From positions 1,365,501 through 1,429,500 of the forward strand of contig NZ_FSQT01000002.1 of assembly GCF_900143515.1 (NCBI RefSeq): a stretch of 64,000 nt of DNA, read 5' to 3'. Of the stretch, positions 9,390-17,976 are shown one piece after another. Each line of letters opens with the position of its first letter. Position 1 is the stretch's first letter. This DNA is from Micromonospora cremea. Its GTDB lineage: Bacteria; Actinomycetota; Actinomycetes; Mycobacteriales; Micromonosporaceae. A program made the position numbers and the translations under genes. The notes under the pieces are model-generated. The model did no database searches. It worked only from the letters and a program-made list of their open reading frames with translations, and had not been told where the DNA came from.

Positions 9390-10487
9390 ATGCCTCCTAC
9401 TCTGGGCGACATGGTGTATCGGTACGAGTCCGATGAGGACGCTTTCGTGGAGTACCCGGATGACGGGTCCGACCTGTCCGTGCCCGGCGCCGGTCCGCCT
9501 CCGCCTGCCGGTCCCTCTCCGTCGCGCTTCCCCACCCCGTCGCTGCGCCGGACGAACCAGATCGCGCTGCCGTCGTCCGCTCCGCCGCCGGCCCGTGCTG
9601 ACATCCCGCCCGCCCCGCCACCCGCCGCGCCACGCGACCAGGTATACAGCTCGGCGGAGCCGATCGAGCAGCCCACCCGGCGCGGCGGCGGCCGGCTCTG
9701 GCAGGTGCTGATCGGCGGCGCGGCCGTTCTGGTCCTCCTCGCACTCTGCGGCCTGGGCGCCGCCGCGCTGCTGGTGGATCGCGACCCACAGCCGCAGGCC
9801 ACCCCGACCTACCAGCCGAACGCCGCCGCGTCCGCCCCCGCGGAAGAACGGCAGGACCTCGACTCCCGGGACACCGACCAGGCCCCGCTCACCGCCAAGG
9901 AACTCTTCCCCGGCAAGGAGCTGAAGGTCACCGACGGCCAGCCGGGCTACCAGGTGCTCACGACACACTCGAGCGGCAGTTGCGCCGTCGCCGCCACCGG
10001 CGAGGTGGCCGACCTGCTGGTCCGGCTCGGCTGCAACCAGGTGGTCCGGGCCACGCTGCGGGCTCCCGGCGGCGACCACCTGGTCACCACCGGGTTGTTC
10101 AACCTCACCGACAAGGTGAGCGCGGAACGGGCCCGGGACCGGATCCGGCAACTGCTCGACGAGCGGCAGGGCCGGTTCCGCGGCCTCGTCGGCAAGGACG
10201 GCGACGGCACCGAGGTGGTGTCCACCGCCCCGGCCCGGGTCGGCTGGCAGGTCCGCGGCCACTACCTGGCGTACGCGCTGGTGGTCCGCACGGACGGGGA
10301 GGCGGTCAAGGCCGGCGACACCAGGATCCGGGAGATCCTGTTCGACATGATCGAGCTGCATCTCAGCCGGGGTGTGCTGCAACGACGGGCCGACGGCGGC
10401 ACGGCGGGACAGCCGACGGCGGCGCCGACCGAGGGCAGCGGCACCCAGAGCGGCAGCACCGGCGACGACGACCTGCCGGGCGACTGA
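9390..10487 (+). CDS. Single-pass membrane protein with Pro-rich cytoplasmic part and extracellular domain
   Basis: 365 residues. The first ~95 are Pro/Ala-rich and acidic, followed by a basic patch (TRRGGGRLW) and one transmembrane helix (VLIGGAAVLVLLALCGLGAAALLV, ~110-133). The remaining ~230 residues lie outside in a predicted Nin-Cout topology. The outer part holds a compact alpha/beta region (~180-325) with two Cys (SGSCAVA and RLGCNQVV) that could form a disulfide. No enzyme motif is seen. The ATG at 9390 follows AAAGGG at 4-nt spacing; ATG at 9411 is less likely. It is divergent from the methyltransferase and convergent with truA. Function unknown. Confidence 0.85.
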   Translation: MPPTLGDMVYRYESDEDAFVEYPDDGSDLSVPGAGPPPPAGPSPSRFPTPSLRRTNQIALPSSAPPPARADIPPAPPPAAPRDQVYSSAEPIEQPTRRGGGRLWQVLIGGAAVLVLLALCGLGAAALLVDRDPQPQATPTYQPNAAASAPAEERQDLDSRDTDQAPLTAKELFPGKELKVTDGQPGYQVLTTHSSGSCAVAATGEVADLLVRLGCNQVVRATLRAPGGDHLVTTGLFNLTDKVSAERARDRIRQLLDERQGRFRGLVGKDGDGTEVVSTAPARVGWQVRGHYLAYALVVRTDGEAVKAGDTRIREILFDMIELHLSRGVLQRRADGGTAGQPTAAPTEGSGTQSGSTGDDDLPGD

Positions 10488-10493
10488 TCCCAC

Positions 10494-10508
10494 CCCGCCG
10501 TCGGCGGG
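10494..10508. terminator. Short GC hairpin between convergent genes
   Basis: CCCGCC and GGCGGG flank a 3-nt loop just after the plus-strand stop at 10487. A second small stem (CCGCGC/GCGCGG, 10524-10538) follows before the truA stop. Together they may terminate both genes; each stem is short. Confidence 0.4.
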
Positions 10509-10541
10509 TCACCCTCGACCGGACGGCCGCGCTCGGCGCGG

Positions 10542-11372
10542 TCAGCCCTCGACGGGGACCCGCAGGCGGCGGGTGAGGTCGGCGCGGCGGGCGTACTCGG
10601 TCGGATCGGACGGGTAGCCGACCTCGACCAGGGTCAGCCCGTGCGCCGGGGCCACGGTCACCTCGCTGGACCGCTCCCGGCGGGTCAGCAGGCTGCCCGG
10701 CCACTCCACCGGACGACGGCCGTCCCCGGCCACCAGCATCGCCCCCACCAGGCTGCGCACCATCGCCTGGCAGAACGCGTCCGCCTGCACGGTGGCGACC
10801 AGGATGCCGTCCGGGTCGCGGCGCCAGTCCAGCCGGGTCACCTCGCGCAGCGTCGTCGCGTTCTCCTTGCGCCGGCAGTACGCGGCGAAGTCGTGCTCCC
10901 CGACCAGGCCGGCCGCCGCGGCGTTCAACGCCGCCAGGTCCAGGGGCTTCGGCCAGGCCAGCACCTCGTGCCGGCGCAGCGGCTCCGCGCCGTACCTGGC
11001 GTCGGTGACCCGGTATTCGTAACGGCGGAAGGTGGCCGAGAACCGGGCGTCGAAGTCGGCCGGCACCTCAGTCATCTCCCGCACCCGGACGTCGGTGGGG
11101 AGCAGCCGGGCCAGCCGTCGCAGCAGCCGACCCTCGTGCTGCCGCCACACCTCGGTCGGCAGGTCGAGGTGGCAGACCTGCCCGGTGGCGTGGACCCCCG
11201 CGTCGGTCCGCCCGGCCACGGTCAATCCGGTGGCCGTACCGGCGCCGAGGACCAGGTCCAGAGTTTCGACGAGCACCCCGGCGACGGTGCGCCGGGTCGG
11301 TTGGGCGGCCCAGCCGGAGAAGCCGGTGCCGTCGTACGAGACATCCAGCCGCAGCCGGATCCGCTCGTCCAC
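10542..11372 (-). CDS. truA: tRNA pseudouridine(38-40) synthase TruA
   Basis: 276 residues. It converts uridines 38-40 of the tRNA anticodon arm to pseudouridine. The family hallmark AGRTDAGVHATGQV carries the catalytic Asp, followed by the FSATFRRYEYRV strand. The GTG at 11372 (MDERIRLRLDVSYDGTGFSGW) has a perfect AGGAGGT at ideal spacing, which decides the start over the longer form at 11405. It lies downstream of rplQ, a common actinobacterial position, but behind a 16-bp hairpin, so it may be expressed partly on its own. Confidence 0.97.
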   Translation of the reverse strand: MDERIRLRLDVSYDGTGFSGWAAQPTRRTVAGVLVETLDLVLGAGTATGLTVAGRTDAGVHATGQVCHLDLPTEVWRQHEGRLLRRLARLLPTDVRVREMTEVPADFDARFSATFRRYEYRVTDARYGAEPLRRHEVLAWPKPLDLAALNAAAAGLVGEHDFAAYCRRKENATTLREVTRLDWRRDPDGILVATVQADAFCQAMVRSLVGAMLVAGDGRRPVEWPGSLLTRRERSSEVTVAPAHGLTLVEVGYPSDPTEYARRADLTRRLRVPVEG

Positions 11373-11392
11373 CTCGTACCTCCTGTTACGGG

Positions 11393-11427
11393 TCGGGCCC
11401 GGCACCCCGATGGGGTGCCGGGCCCGA
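11393..11427 (-). terminator. Terminator after rplQ
   Basis: A 16-bp perfect inverted repeat (11393-11408 with 11412-11427, 3-nt loop GAT) begins 12 nt after the rplQ stop. It should end most transcripts of the rpsM-rpsK-rpsD-rpoA-rplQ unit. Confidence 0.8.
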
Positions 11428-11438
11428 GTTGCCCTTGA

Positions 11439-11996
11439 TCAGGCCTTGTTCTCGGAGGCCTCGTCGCTGTCCTCGCGGGCAGCGTCGGTGTCACCGGACG
11501 CCGACACCGGCGGCTCGGAGTCCTGGTCGGCCGGGGCCGACTGCGGGGTCTCCTCGTCCGGGGCGAGCGCCTCGACCTTGTCCTGCTGCGCGGCCTTGCG
11601 GGCGGCGGTCTTCTTGTTCGCCTTCGGCTCGGCGACCTGAAGCTCCTCCACCAGCTCGATGACCACCATCGGCGCGTTGTCACCCTTGCGCGGACCGGTC
11701 TTCACGATCCGGGTGTAACCGCCGGGGCGGTTGGCGTACCGGGGCGCGATCTGGTCGAACAGGGCGTAGACAACGTCCTTGTCCTTGACGACGCCCAGCA
11801 CCCGCCGCCGCGCGGCCAGGTCACCGCGCTTGGCCTTGGTGATGAGCTGCTCGGCCAGCGGACGCAGCCGCCGGGCCTTCGTCTCGGTGGTCTTGATCTT
11901 GCCGTGCTGGAACAGCGCGGTGGCCAGGTTGGCCAGCATCAGCCGCTCGTGCGCGGGGCTGCCGCCGAGGCGGGGGCCCTTGGTGGGCGTGGGCAT
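11439..11996 (-). CDS. rplQ: 50S ribosomal protein bL17
   Basis: 185 residues, longer than the usual ~120. The N-terminal ~118 residues are canonical bL17 ([20 protein letters not shown], then [23 protein letters not shown]). An Ala/Lys linker and an acidic, disordered tail (EEVLAPDEE-like through SDEASENKA) of ~65 residues follow. Such tails are common in actinobacterial bL17. It is a structural protein near the peptide exit tunnel of the large subunit and lies 34 bp behind rpoA in the alpha operon. Confidence 0.97.
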   Translation of the reverse strand: MPTPTKGPRLGGSPAHERLMLANLATALFQHGKIKTTETKARRLRPLAEQLITKAKRGDLAARRRVLGVVKDKDVVYALFDQIAPRYANRPGGYTRIVKTGPRKGDNAPMVVIELVEELQVAEPKANKKTAARKAAQQDKVEALAPDEETPQSAPADQDSEPPVSASGDTDAAREDSDEASENKA

Positions 11997-12030
11997 GCTT
12001 GGTGCTCCTCAGTTGTGGCGGCAGCGCGGA

Positions 12031-13053
12031 CTAGAGCTGCTCGGTCTCGCGGTAGTCGTCGGTGTCGTAGTCGGCCTCGCCGAAGGTGTCCACGACGTGC
12101 GCCGGGTCGAAGTTCGGGGCCGAGTCCTTCAGCCCCAGACCCATCCCGGCGAGCTTCATCTTGACCTCGTCGATCGACTTCTGCCCGAAGTTGCGGATGT
12201 CGAGGAGGTCGGCCTCGGTACGCCCGATGAGCTCACCAACGGTGTTGATGCCCTCGCGCTTGAGGCAGTTGTAGGAGCGGACGGTGAGGTCCAGCTCCTC
12301 GATCGGCAGGGCGAGGTCCGCCGCCAGCTGGGCGTCCTGCGGGGACGGCCCGATGTCGATGCCCTCGGCGGTCTCGTCCAGCTCCCGGGCCAGACCGAAC
12401 AGCTCCACCAGCGTCGAACCGGCGGAGGCCAGCGCGGTACGCGGGCCCATCGACGGCTTGGTCTCGACGTCGATGATCAGCCGGTCGAAGTCGGTGCGCT
12501 GCTCGACACGGGTCGCCTCGACGCGGTAGGTCACCTTCAGCACCGGCGAGTAGATCGAGTCGACCGGGATGCGGCCGATCTCGGCGCCGGACTGCTTGTT
12601 CTGCGCCGCCGTCACGTAGCCCCGGCCCCGCTCGACGGTCAGCTCCATGTCGAGCCGGCCCTTGCCGTTGAGGGTGGCGAGCTTGAGATCCGGGTTGTGC
12701 ACCGAGACGCCGGCCGGCGGCTGGATGTCCCCCGCGGTCACGTCGCCCGGGCCCTGCTTGCGCAGGTACATGCTGACCGGCTCGTCGTGCTCGGAGCTGA
12801 CGGTGAGCTCCTTGATGTTCATGACGAGCTCGACCACGTCCTCCTTGACACCGGGGATCGTGGTGAACTCGTGCAGCACGCCGTCGATCTTGATCGACGT
12901 CACCGCCGCGCCCGGGATCGACGACAGCAGCGTGCGCCGCAGCGAGTTGCCCAGGGTGTAGCCGAAGCCCGGCTCGAGCGGCTCGATGGCGAACCGGGAG
13001 CGGGTCTCGCTGATCGACTCCTCGGAGAGGGAGGGTCGCTGGCTGATGAGCAT
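12031..13053 (-). CDS. rpoA: RNA polymerase alpha subunit
   Basis: 340 residues. The N-terminal domain carries the dimerisation signature [23 protein letters not shown] linker is followed by the C-terminal domain (~250-320) with the DNA/activator-contacting helix-hairpin-helix [21 protein letters not shown] and [11 protein letters not shown]. The C-terminal tail is acidic ([15 protein letters not shown]). It nucleates core enzyme assembly. The ATG lies close behind an AGAGAAGA ribosome binding site. It follows rpsD across a 99-bp gap that contains a strong hairpin. Confidence 0.98.
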   Translation of the reverse strand: MLISQRPSLSEESISETRSRFAIEPLEPGFGYTLGNSLRRTLLSSIPGAAVTSIKIDGVLHEFTTIPGVKEDVVELVMNIKELTVSSEHDEPVSMYLRKQGPGDVTAGDIQPPAGVSVHNPDLKLATLNGKGRLDMELTVERGRGYVTAAQNKQSGAEIGRIPVDSIYSPVLKVTYRVEATRVEQRTDFDRLIIDVETKPSMGPRTALASAGSTLVELFGLARELDETAEGIDIGPSPQDAQLAADLALPIEELDLTVRSYNCLKREGINTVGELIGRTEADLLDIRNFGQKSIDEVKMKLAGMGLGLKDSAPNFDPAHVVDTFGEADYDTDDYRETEQL

Positions 13054-13110
13054 GTTTTCTCTTCTCTTCCGGGACGCCCGCTATTTGACGCCCACGACAC
13101 AAACTGTTCC

Positions 13111-13138
13111 GGTGGCCCGCCCCGGAGGGCGGGCCACC
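13111..13138 (-). terminator. Intercistronic hairpin between rpsD and rpoA
   Basis: A 12-bp perfect stem (13111-13122 with 13127-13138) with a 4-nt loop starts 15 nt after the rpsD stop. Its position inside the alpha operon means it is either a partial terminator that sets the S4:alpha ratio or an RNA-processing/stability element. Confidence 0.6.
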
Positions 13139-13152
13139 GCAACGAGCTCCGA

Positions 13153-13779
13153 CTACTTGGAGTAGAGCTCGACGATCAGCTGCTCCTGGACCTGCGTGTC
13201 GATGACCTGCCGGGCCGGGAGCGAGTGCACCAGGATCTTCATCTGGCTGGGGATGGCCTCGAGCCAGGCCGGGACCGAGCGCGAGCCCGCCTGAGCCTGC
13301 GCCACGATGAACGGGGTGAGCTCCTTGCTCTTGCCCCGAACCTCGATGATGTCGTGCTCCTTGACGCGGTACGACGGGATGTCGACCTTCTTGCCGTTCA
13401 CCGTGAAGTGACCGTGCTTGACCAGCTGGCGGGCCATGTCCCGCGAGTGGGCGTAGCCGGCCCGGTAGACGACGTTGTCGAGCCGCGACTCGAGGATCTG
13501 CAGGAGGACCTCACCGGTCTTGGCCTGCTTGCCAACGGCTTCCTCGTAGTAACCGCGGAACTGCTTCTCCAGCACGCCGTAGACACGGCGGGCCTTCTGC
13601 TTCTCACGGAGCTGGAGCAGGTACTCCGTCTCCTTGGTGCGGCCGCGGCCGTGCTGCCCGGGCGGGAACGGCCGGGACTCGAACGGGCACTTCGGGCCAT
13701 CGCACTTGCTGCCCTTGAGGAACAGCTTCATCTTCTCCCGCCGGCAACGGCGGCAGTCAGCACCGGTGTAACGAGCCAT
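13153..13779 (-). CDS. rpsD: 30S ribosomal protein uS4
   Basis: 208 residues. It is the C+ zinc-binding form: Cys at 9, 12, 26 and 31 (DCRRC, KCDGPKC). The S4 RNA-binding domain lies at ~98-160 (SRLDNVVYRAGYAHSRDMARQLVKHGHF). uS4 is a primary binder of the 16S 5' domain and, in enterobacteria and bacilli, the translational repressor of its own operon. A structured region before rpsM (14811-14850) could be the matching target here, but that is inference. Confidence 0.98.
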   Translation of the reverse strand: MARYTGADCRRCRREKMKLFLKGSKCDGPKCPFESRPFPPGQHGRGRTKETEYLLQLREKQKARRVYGVLEKQFRGYYEEAVGKQAKTGEVLLQILESRLDNVVYRAGYAHSRDMARQLVKHGHFTVNGKKVDIPSYRVKEHDIIEVRGKSKELTPFIVAQAQAGSRSVPAWLEAIPSQMKILVHSLPARQVIDTQVQEQLIVELYSK

Positions 13780-13792
13780 CTCTCTCTACCTC

Positions 13793-14200
13793 TCAGACCC
13801 GGCGACGCTTCGGCGGACGGCACCCGTTGTGCGGCTGCGGGGTGACGTCGGAGATCTGCCCGACCTCGAGGCCCACGGCCTGCAGCGAACGGATGGCGGT
13901 CTCCCGGCCGGAGCCGGGGCCCTTGACGAACACGTCGACCTTGCGCATGCCGTGCTCCATGGCCCGACGCGCGGCGGCCTCGGCGGCCAGCTGCGCGGCG
14001 AACGGAGTCGACTTACGGGAGCCCTTGAAGCCCACCTGGCCCGCGGAGGCCCAGGAGATGACCGCACCGGTCGGGTCCGTGATGGACACGATGGTGTTGT
14101 TGAACGTGCTCTTGATGTGCGCCTGCCCGTGGGCGACGTTCTTGCGTTCCTTGCGCCGGACCTTCTTTACAGCGGCTCCGGCACGAGCCTTCGGTGGCAT
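13793..14200 (-). CDS. rpsK: 30S ribosomal protein uS11
   Basis: 135 residues of normal length with the basic N-terminal tail, central [22 protein letters not shown], and the C-terminal [18 protein letters not shown] that binds 16S rRNA in the platform. The ATG is at 14200. It sits 13 bp before rpsD in the order rpsM-rpsK-rpsD-rpoA-rplQ. Confidence 0.98.
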
Positions 14201-14286
14201 AAGTCTGTGCGCTCCTAGTTGACTTTCCGGATCAGGTTGCGGCCTCGCCTAGCTCGGCGGCGGCCGACCCGTCATCCGGTTAAGAA

Positions 14287-14667
14287 CTACTTCTTGCCGG
14301 CCTTCTTCTTGCCGGCGACGGTCCGCTTCGGGCCCTTGCGGGTCCGCGCGTTGGTCTTGGTCCGCTGGCCACGCACGGGCAGGCCCCGGCGGTGCCGGAT
14401 GCCGGCGTAACAGCCGATCTCAACCTTGCGGCGGATGTCAGCGGCGACCTCGCGGCGCAGGTCGCCTTCAACCTTGTAGTTGCCCTCGATGTGTTCGCGG
14501 AGCTGCACGAGCTCCTCGTCCGTGAGGTCCCGAGCGCGCTTGTCCGGCGAGATGCCGGTGGCGGCGAGTGTCTCCAGGGCGCGGGTACGACCGACCCCGA
14601 AGATGTAGGTGAGCGCGATCTCCATCCGCTTCTCGCGGGGGAGATCCACGCCGACTAGACGTGCCAT
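14287..14667 (-). CDS. rpsM: 30S ribosomal protein uS13
   Basis: 126 residues. It has the starting [22 protein letters not shown], the helix-two-turn-helix FGVGRTRA and the conserved C-terminal [18 protein letters not shown], whose basic tail contacts P-site tRNA. The tail continues into a Lys-rich AGKKKAGKK end. It is the first gene after a 252-bp structured gap behind rpmJ. Confidence 0.98.
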   Translation of the reverse strand: MARLVGVDLPREKRMEIALTYIFGVGRTRALETLAATGISPDKRARDLTDEELVQLREHIEGNYKVEGDLRREVAADIRRKVEIGCYAGIRHRRGLPVRGQRTKTNARTRKGPKRTVAGKKKAGKK

Positions 14668-14810
14668 GTGCGGGCGTACTCCTCGTGATGTGTGGCGGAG
14701 GTGTGGACCCGTCCCATCCCGCTACCGGCCGTCCCGTCTTGCCGACGCTGTCAGCGCCGGCGACCGGGATCGGTCGCTGCCCGAGCGGGCCCCGGCCTCC
14801 GACCGGGGGT

Positions 14811-14850
14811 CAGCCACGCAGGAGTACGTCTCGCGTACCGCTCGTGGCTG
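14811..14850 (-). promoter_or_regulatory. Structured RNA element in the rpmJ-rpsM gap
   Basis: On the minus strand an 8-bp stem CAGCCACG/CGTGGCTG (14811-14818 with 14843-14850) encloses a second stem (GTACG/CGTAC, plus bulged GAG/CTC). A separate stem CGACCG/CGGTCG lies at 14761-14776. The gap (14668-14931) is unusually long for this operon and precedes the S13-S11-S4 genes, where S4 autoregulatory leaders sit in other bacteria. A leader role is inferred, not shown. Confidence 0.4.
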
Positions 14851-14931
14851 GGACGAGCATGTGTGTTGTGTGTCGCTGGGGATCTGCCCGGGCCAACGCC
14901 ACCCGACCGCGTTCCGGCCGGATGGGCTGAA

Positions 14932-15045
14932 TCAGCCCTGGCGCTGCTTGTGGCGCGGGTCGGTGCAGATGACCATGACCCGGCCGTGCCGGCGGATCAC
15001 CCGGCACTTGTTGCAGATCCTCTTGACGCTCGGCTTGACCTTCAC
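14932..15045 (-). CDS. rpmJ: 50S ribosomal protein bL36 (zinc-binding form)
   Basis: 37 residues read by hand: GTG start at 15045, TGA at 14932-14934. It begins [14 protein letters not shown] and ends DPRHKQRQG. The zinc ligands Cys11, Cys14, Cys27 and His32 are all present. It is a small large-subunit protein in the usual place between infA and rpsM. The stop is followed by the long structured gap. Confidence 0.97.
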   Translation of the reverse strand: MKVKPSVKRICNKCRVIRRHGRVMVICTDPRHKQRQG

Positions 15046-15136
15046 GGTTGCCTTACTTCCCATCTGGCCCGGGGACGCGCGCAGCGCGAGACCGGACGTC
15101 GAAGACGGACACGGGACTTCCCGGCCGCCGTCAGGA

Positions 15137-15358
15137 CTACTTGTAGCGGTAGACGATGCGCCCGCGGGTCAGGTCGTACGGCGAGAGTTCGACGACGACC
15201 CGGTCCTCCGGCAGGATGCGGATGTAGTGCTGCCGCATCTTGCCGCTGATGTGAGCCAGCACCTTGTGGCCGTTCGCGAGCTCCACCCGGAACATGGCGT
15301 TCGGCAGGGGCTCGATGACCCGACCCTCGATCTCAATGGCTCCGTCTTTTTTCGGCAT
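15137..15358 (-). CDS. infA: Translation initiation factor IF-1
   Basis: 73 residues, a single OB-fold ([20 protein letters not shown], then [19 protein letters not shown] and [18 protein letters not shown]). It binds the 30S A site during initiation and acts with IF2 and IF3. It heads an infA-rpmJ-rpsM... run; a promoter with a -35 and -10 box is visible 155-185 bp upstream. Confidence 0.98.
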   Translation of the reverse strand: MPKKDGAIEIEGRVIEPLPNAMFRVELANGHKVLAHISGKMRQHYIRILPEDRVVVELSPYDLTRGRIVYRYK

Positions 15359-15659
15359 GTCCTCCGCTGTCCTGACGTCGATTGCTCCGGGCGGCCCACA
15401 ACGTCTTACACGGGTAACTGACCAAGATCAGAAAGCCCGCGCCAGCCGCGGCTCCAGCTCCCACCGAAGCGCAGGGTGGGCATGCCGGAGTGGACGCTGT
15501 GCGCCGATCAGAAAGTGTACGCCGGCCTGCGGGCGGTCGCCAAACCGGCCACCCACCGTACCGCCGTGTCGGGCGCGGCTCCCCCGTCCGGGCTCCCGAT
15601 GATCTCGGTCCGAGCATCGCCGGTCGGTCCGGCCGGTCGGCTCCGCCCTGCCCCGCGGG
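15359..15659. other. Intergenic region upstream of infA
   Basis: About 300 bp without a credible gene. It holds the infA promoter (15514-15543) and two copies of the 10-mer GATCAGAAAG (15427-15436 and 15506-15515), one of which overlaps the -10 box. No further structure was recognised. Confidence 0.6.
15514..15543 (-). promoter_or_regulatory. Promoter of infA
   Basis: On the minus strand TTGGCG (15538-15543) and TACACT (15514-15519) are separated by 18 bp. The same TACACT box is used before rpoB and before tRNA-Trp/secE in this window. The predicted leader is ~150 nt. Confidence 0.6.
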
Positions 15660-16238
15660 TCAGCCGGCGGGTCGCGGGTCGTCCCGTTCGTCTGGTTCAC
15701 CGGCGCGCAACTCCCGCCGCCGTTCCCGCTTCGCCCGCCTGCACTCGCGCTCGATCGCCTGGCGCCGGGGCTCTCCCCCGGCCAGCCCGGTGACCGTGCG
15801 GACCGCCAGCACCGCGCCCCACGGCCCGGCCACCCAGGCCGGCCAGAAGTAGAGCAGGTCGCGGCTGAGCAGCGAGGTCACCGCCCAGATGGTCACCACG
15901 ATCGCGATCACCTTCAGGTACGGCAGCCACACCTCGGCCAGCCAGTGGGCGGCGACGCCACCGGCCCCGGCCGGGGCGACCGGCCCCGCACCGCCGTCCA
16001 GTGGCCCGGCAGCCGGTGCGGCGACCGGCGCCAGCGTCGAGCGCTCCGGGGGCGCCACCGGTGGCAGGTCGGTGAGCAGGGCGTCCAGCTCGGCGTAGGT
16101 GCGCGCGGCATAGGCCCGCTGCAACCGCTCGTCGTACTCGTGCAGGTCCAGTCGGCCTTCACCGAGGGCCACCCGCAACCGGTCGGCAACCGCCTCACGG
16201 TCCGCGTCTGCGGCTCGCATCCCGTCGCGCCCGTCCAT
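15660..16238 (-). CDS. DUF1707 domain membrane protein
   Basis: 192 residues. The N-terminal ~55 residues match the actinobacterial DUF1707 motif (MRAADADREAVADRLRVALG, DLHEYDERLQRAYAARTYAEL, LLTDLP). An Ala/Pro-rich linker leads to one or two transmembrane helices (~115-165, WLPYLKVIAIVVTIWAVTSLL and WPAWVAGPWGAVLAV). The tail is strongly basic and Arg-rich (CRRAKRERRREL) and presumably cytoplasmic. The family has no firm function. It sits between map and infA, which are usually adjacent or nearly so. ATG at 16238 is preferred; 16250 and 16220 are alternatives. Confidence 0.85.
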   Translation of the reverse strand: MDGRDGMRAADADREAVADRLRVALGEGRLDLHEYDERLQRAYAARTYAELDALLTDLPPVAPPERSTLAPVAAPAAGPLDGGAGPVAPAGAGGVAAHWLAEVWLPYLKVIAIVVTIWAVTSLLSRDLLYFWPAWVAGPWGAVLAVRTVTGLAGGEPRRQAIERECRRAKRERRRELRAGEPDERDDPRPAG

Positions 16239-16383
16239 GCCGGCAAGCATGCCACCGTCACGCCAACCGCGTCGGGTCCGATCGTCCCGCCTTGATCCAC
16301 CCCCGGGTCGGCCCGCTGTGGCCGATCGGCCCCCGCCAGCGCGAGTCACGCCGGCCCAGGCCCGTGGGACGCGCTGGAGGCGG

Positions 16384-17235
16384 TCAGGACGCGGTCGAGG
16401 CGGCCGGCTGCCGCGCGGTGACCAGGTCGCCGAGTCGGGCACGGCCACCGTCGAACGCGGTGAGCACCCAGACGCCGTCCGGCAGCAGCGCCATCGAGTG
16501 CTCGACGTGCGCCGCCACCGACCCGTCCCGGGTGACCACCGTCCAGCCGTCGGCCAGCTCGACCGTGCGCGGCGACGCCATCGTGATCATCGGCTCGATG
16601 GCCAGCGCCATGCCGGGGACCAGCCGCGGGCCCTTGCCGGGCCGGCCGTGGTTGAGCACGTGCGGGTCCTGGTGCATCTCCGTGCCGATGCCGTGCCCGC
16701 CGTAGCCGTCGACGATGCCGTACCGGCCGCCCTTGCGGACCGCGGTCTCCACCGCGTGCGAGATGTCGGTGAGCCGCCCCTTGCCGCTGGCCGAGCCGCG
16801 CGCCGCGGCGGCGATGCCGGCCCACATCGCGTCCTCGGCCACTTGGGCCATCTTGAGTAGCGCCGGGTCGACGTCGCCCACCCCGACGGTGATCGCGGAG
16901 TCGCCGTGCCAACCGTTCAGCACCGCACCGCAGTCGATGGAGATCAGATCGCCCTCCCGCAGCACCTGCTTCGGCGACGGGATGGCGTGCACGATCTGCC
17001 GGTTGACCGAGGAGCAGATCGACGCGGGGAAGCCGTGGTAGCCCTTGAACGACGGGACCGCACCCGCCTCGCGGATGGTCGACTCGGCGATGGCATCCAG
17101 GTCGGCGGTGCTCACGCCGGGGGCCACCGCCTCGCGCATCCGGCGCAGCGCCTCGGCCACCACCAGGCCGGCGGCCCGCATCTTCTCGATCTGGTCAGGG
17201 GTCTTCAGCTGGATGTCCAGCTGGGGACGACGCAT
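16384..17235 (-). CDS. map: Methionine aminopeptidase, type I
   Basis: 283 residues. It removes the initiator methionine from new proteins. All metal ligands of the pita-bread fold are visible: Asp in SIDCGAVLNGWHGDSA (two Asp), His in GGHGIGTEMHQDP, Glu in LAIEPMITM and Glu in VEHSMALL. It follows adk across an 87-bp gap that contains a strong hairpin and a TAGAGT box. Confidence 0.97.
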   Translation of the reverse strand: MRRPQLDIQLKTPDQIEKMRAAGLVVAEALRRMREAVAPGVSTADLDAIAESTIREAGAVPSFKGYHGFPASICSSVNRQIVHAIPSPKQVLREGDLISIDCGAVLNGWHGDSAITVGVGDVDPALLKMAQVAEDAMWAGIAAAARGSASGKGRLTDISHAVETAVRKGGRYGIVDGYGGHGIGTEMHQDPHVLNHGRPGKGPRLVPGMALAIEPMITMASPRTVELADGWTVVTRDGSVAAHVEHSMALLPDGVWVLTAFDGGRARLGDLVTARQPAASTAS

Positions 17236-17257
17236 GGAGCCATTACCTTTCGTTGCC

Positions 17258-17292
17258 GATCAGCGGGGCACGTCGCACGTACCCCGCTGATC
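17258..17292 (-). terminator. Hairpin between adk and map
   Basis: A 16-bp stem with one mismatch (17258-17273 with 17277-17292), loop CGC, lies 30 nt after the adk stop and 22 nt before the map start. A TAGAGT sequence (17295-17300) immediately precedes it on the minus strand, so it could be either an adk terminator or an early leader/operator of a map transcript. Confidence 0.55.
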
Positions 17293-17322
17293 GCACTCTA
17301 TCCGCCGTGGCCCGGCCGGACC

Positions 17323-17976
17323 TCAGCCGCCGTACGACCGCAGCGCGTCTATGGCACGGGTGGTGACGTCCTCCACCGGGCCGGTGGCGTCGATGCCGAC
17401 CAGCTTGCCCTGGGCGCCGTAGTAGTCGACCAGTGGAGCGGTCTTCTCGCTGTACTCGCGCAGCCGCGTGGCGATGGTCTCCGGCTTGTCGTCGTCGCGC
17501 TGGAACAGCTCGGCGCCGCACCGGTCACAGATGCCGGGCCGGGTGGTGGCGTCGAACTCGACGTGCCAGATCTTGCCGCAACCCCGGCAGGTGCGCCGGC
17601 CGGAGAGTCGCCGGATCACCTCGTCGTCGTCGACCACCAGCTCCAGGACCAGGTCCAGGGCGGTGCCCAGGTCGGCGAGGAGCTTGTCCAGTGCGGCGGC
17701 CTGCGGAGTGGTCCGCGGGAAGCCGTCGAGCAGGAACCCCTCGCTGGCGTCGGGCTCCGCCAGCCGGTCCCGGACCATGTTGATAGTGACCTCGTCCGGA
17801 ACCAGCTCGCCGGCGTCCATGTACCGCTTCGCCTCGACACCGAGCGGCGTGCCCTGGGTGACGTTCGACCGGAAGATGTCCCCGGTCGAGATCTTGGGCA
17901 CCGACAGGTGCGCGGCGACGAACTCGGCCTGCGTGCCCTTGCCCGCGCCCGGCGGGCCAACCAGAACGAGTCTCAT
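17323..17976 (-). CDS. adk: Adenylate kinase with zinc-type lid
   Basis: 217 residues. It interconverts ATP + AMP and 2 ADP. The P-loop is [10 protein letters not shown] near the N-terminus; the AMP-site motifs are STGDIFR and DGFPRT. The lid holds four Cys (CRGC and CDRC), the zinc-stabilised long form. Its ATG directly abuts the secY TAG stop (17977), so it is translationally linked to secY. Confidence 0.98.
   Translation of the reverse strand: MRLVLVGPPGAGKGTQAEFVAAHLSVPKISTGDIFRSNVTQGTPLGVEAKRYMDAGELVPDEVTINMVRDRLAEPDASEGFLLDGFPRTTPQAAALDKLLADLGTALDLVLELVVDDDEVIRRLSGRRTCRGCGKIWHVEFDATTRPGICDRCGAELFQRDDDKPETIATRLREYSEKTAPLVDYYGAQGKLVGIDATGPVEDVTTRAIDALRSYGG

Noticed and set aside
11779..13845. 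688-residue plus-strand frame across rplQ-rpoA-rpsD
   Set aside because: It spans three conserved genes in antisense, including their gaps, without any start signal.
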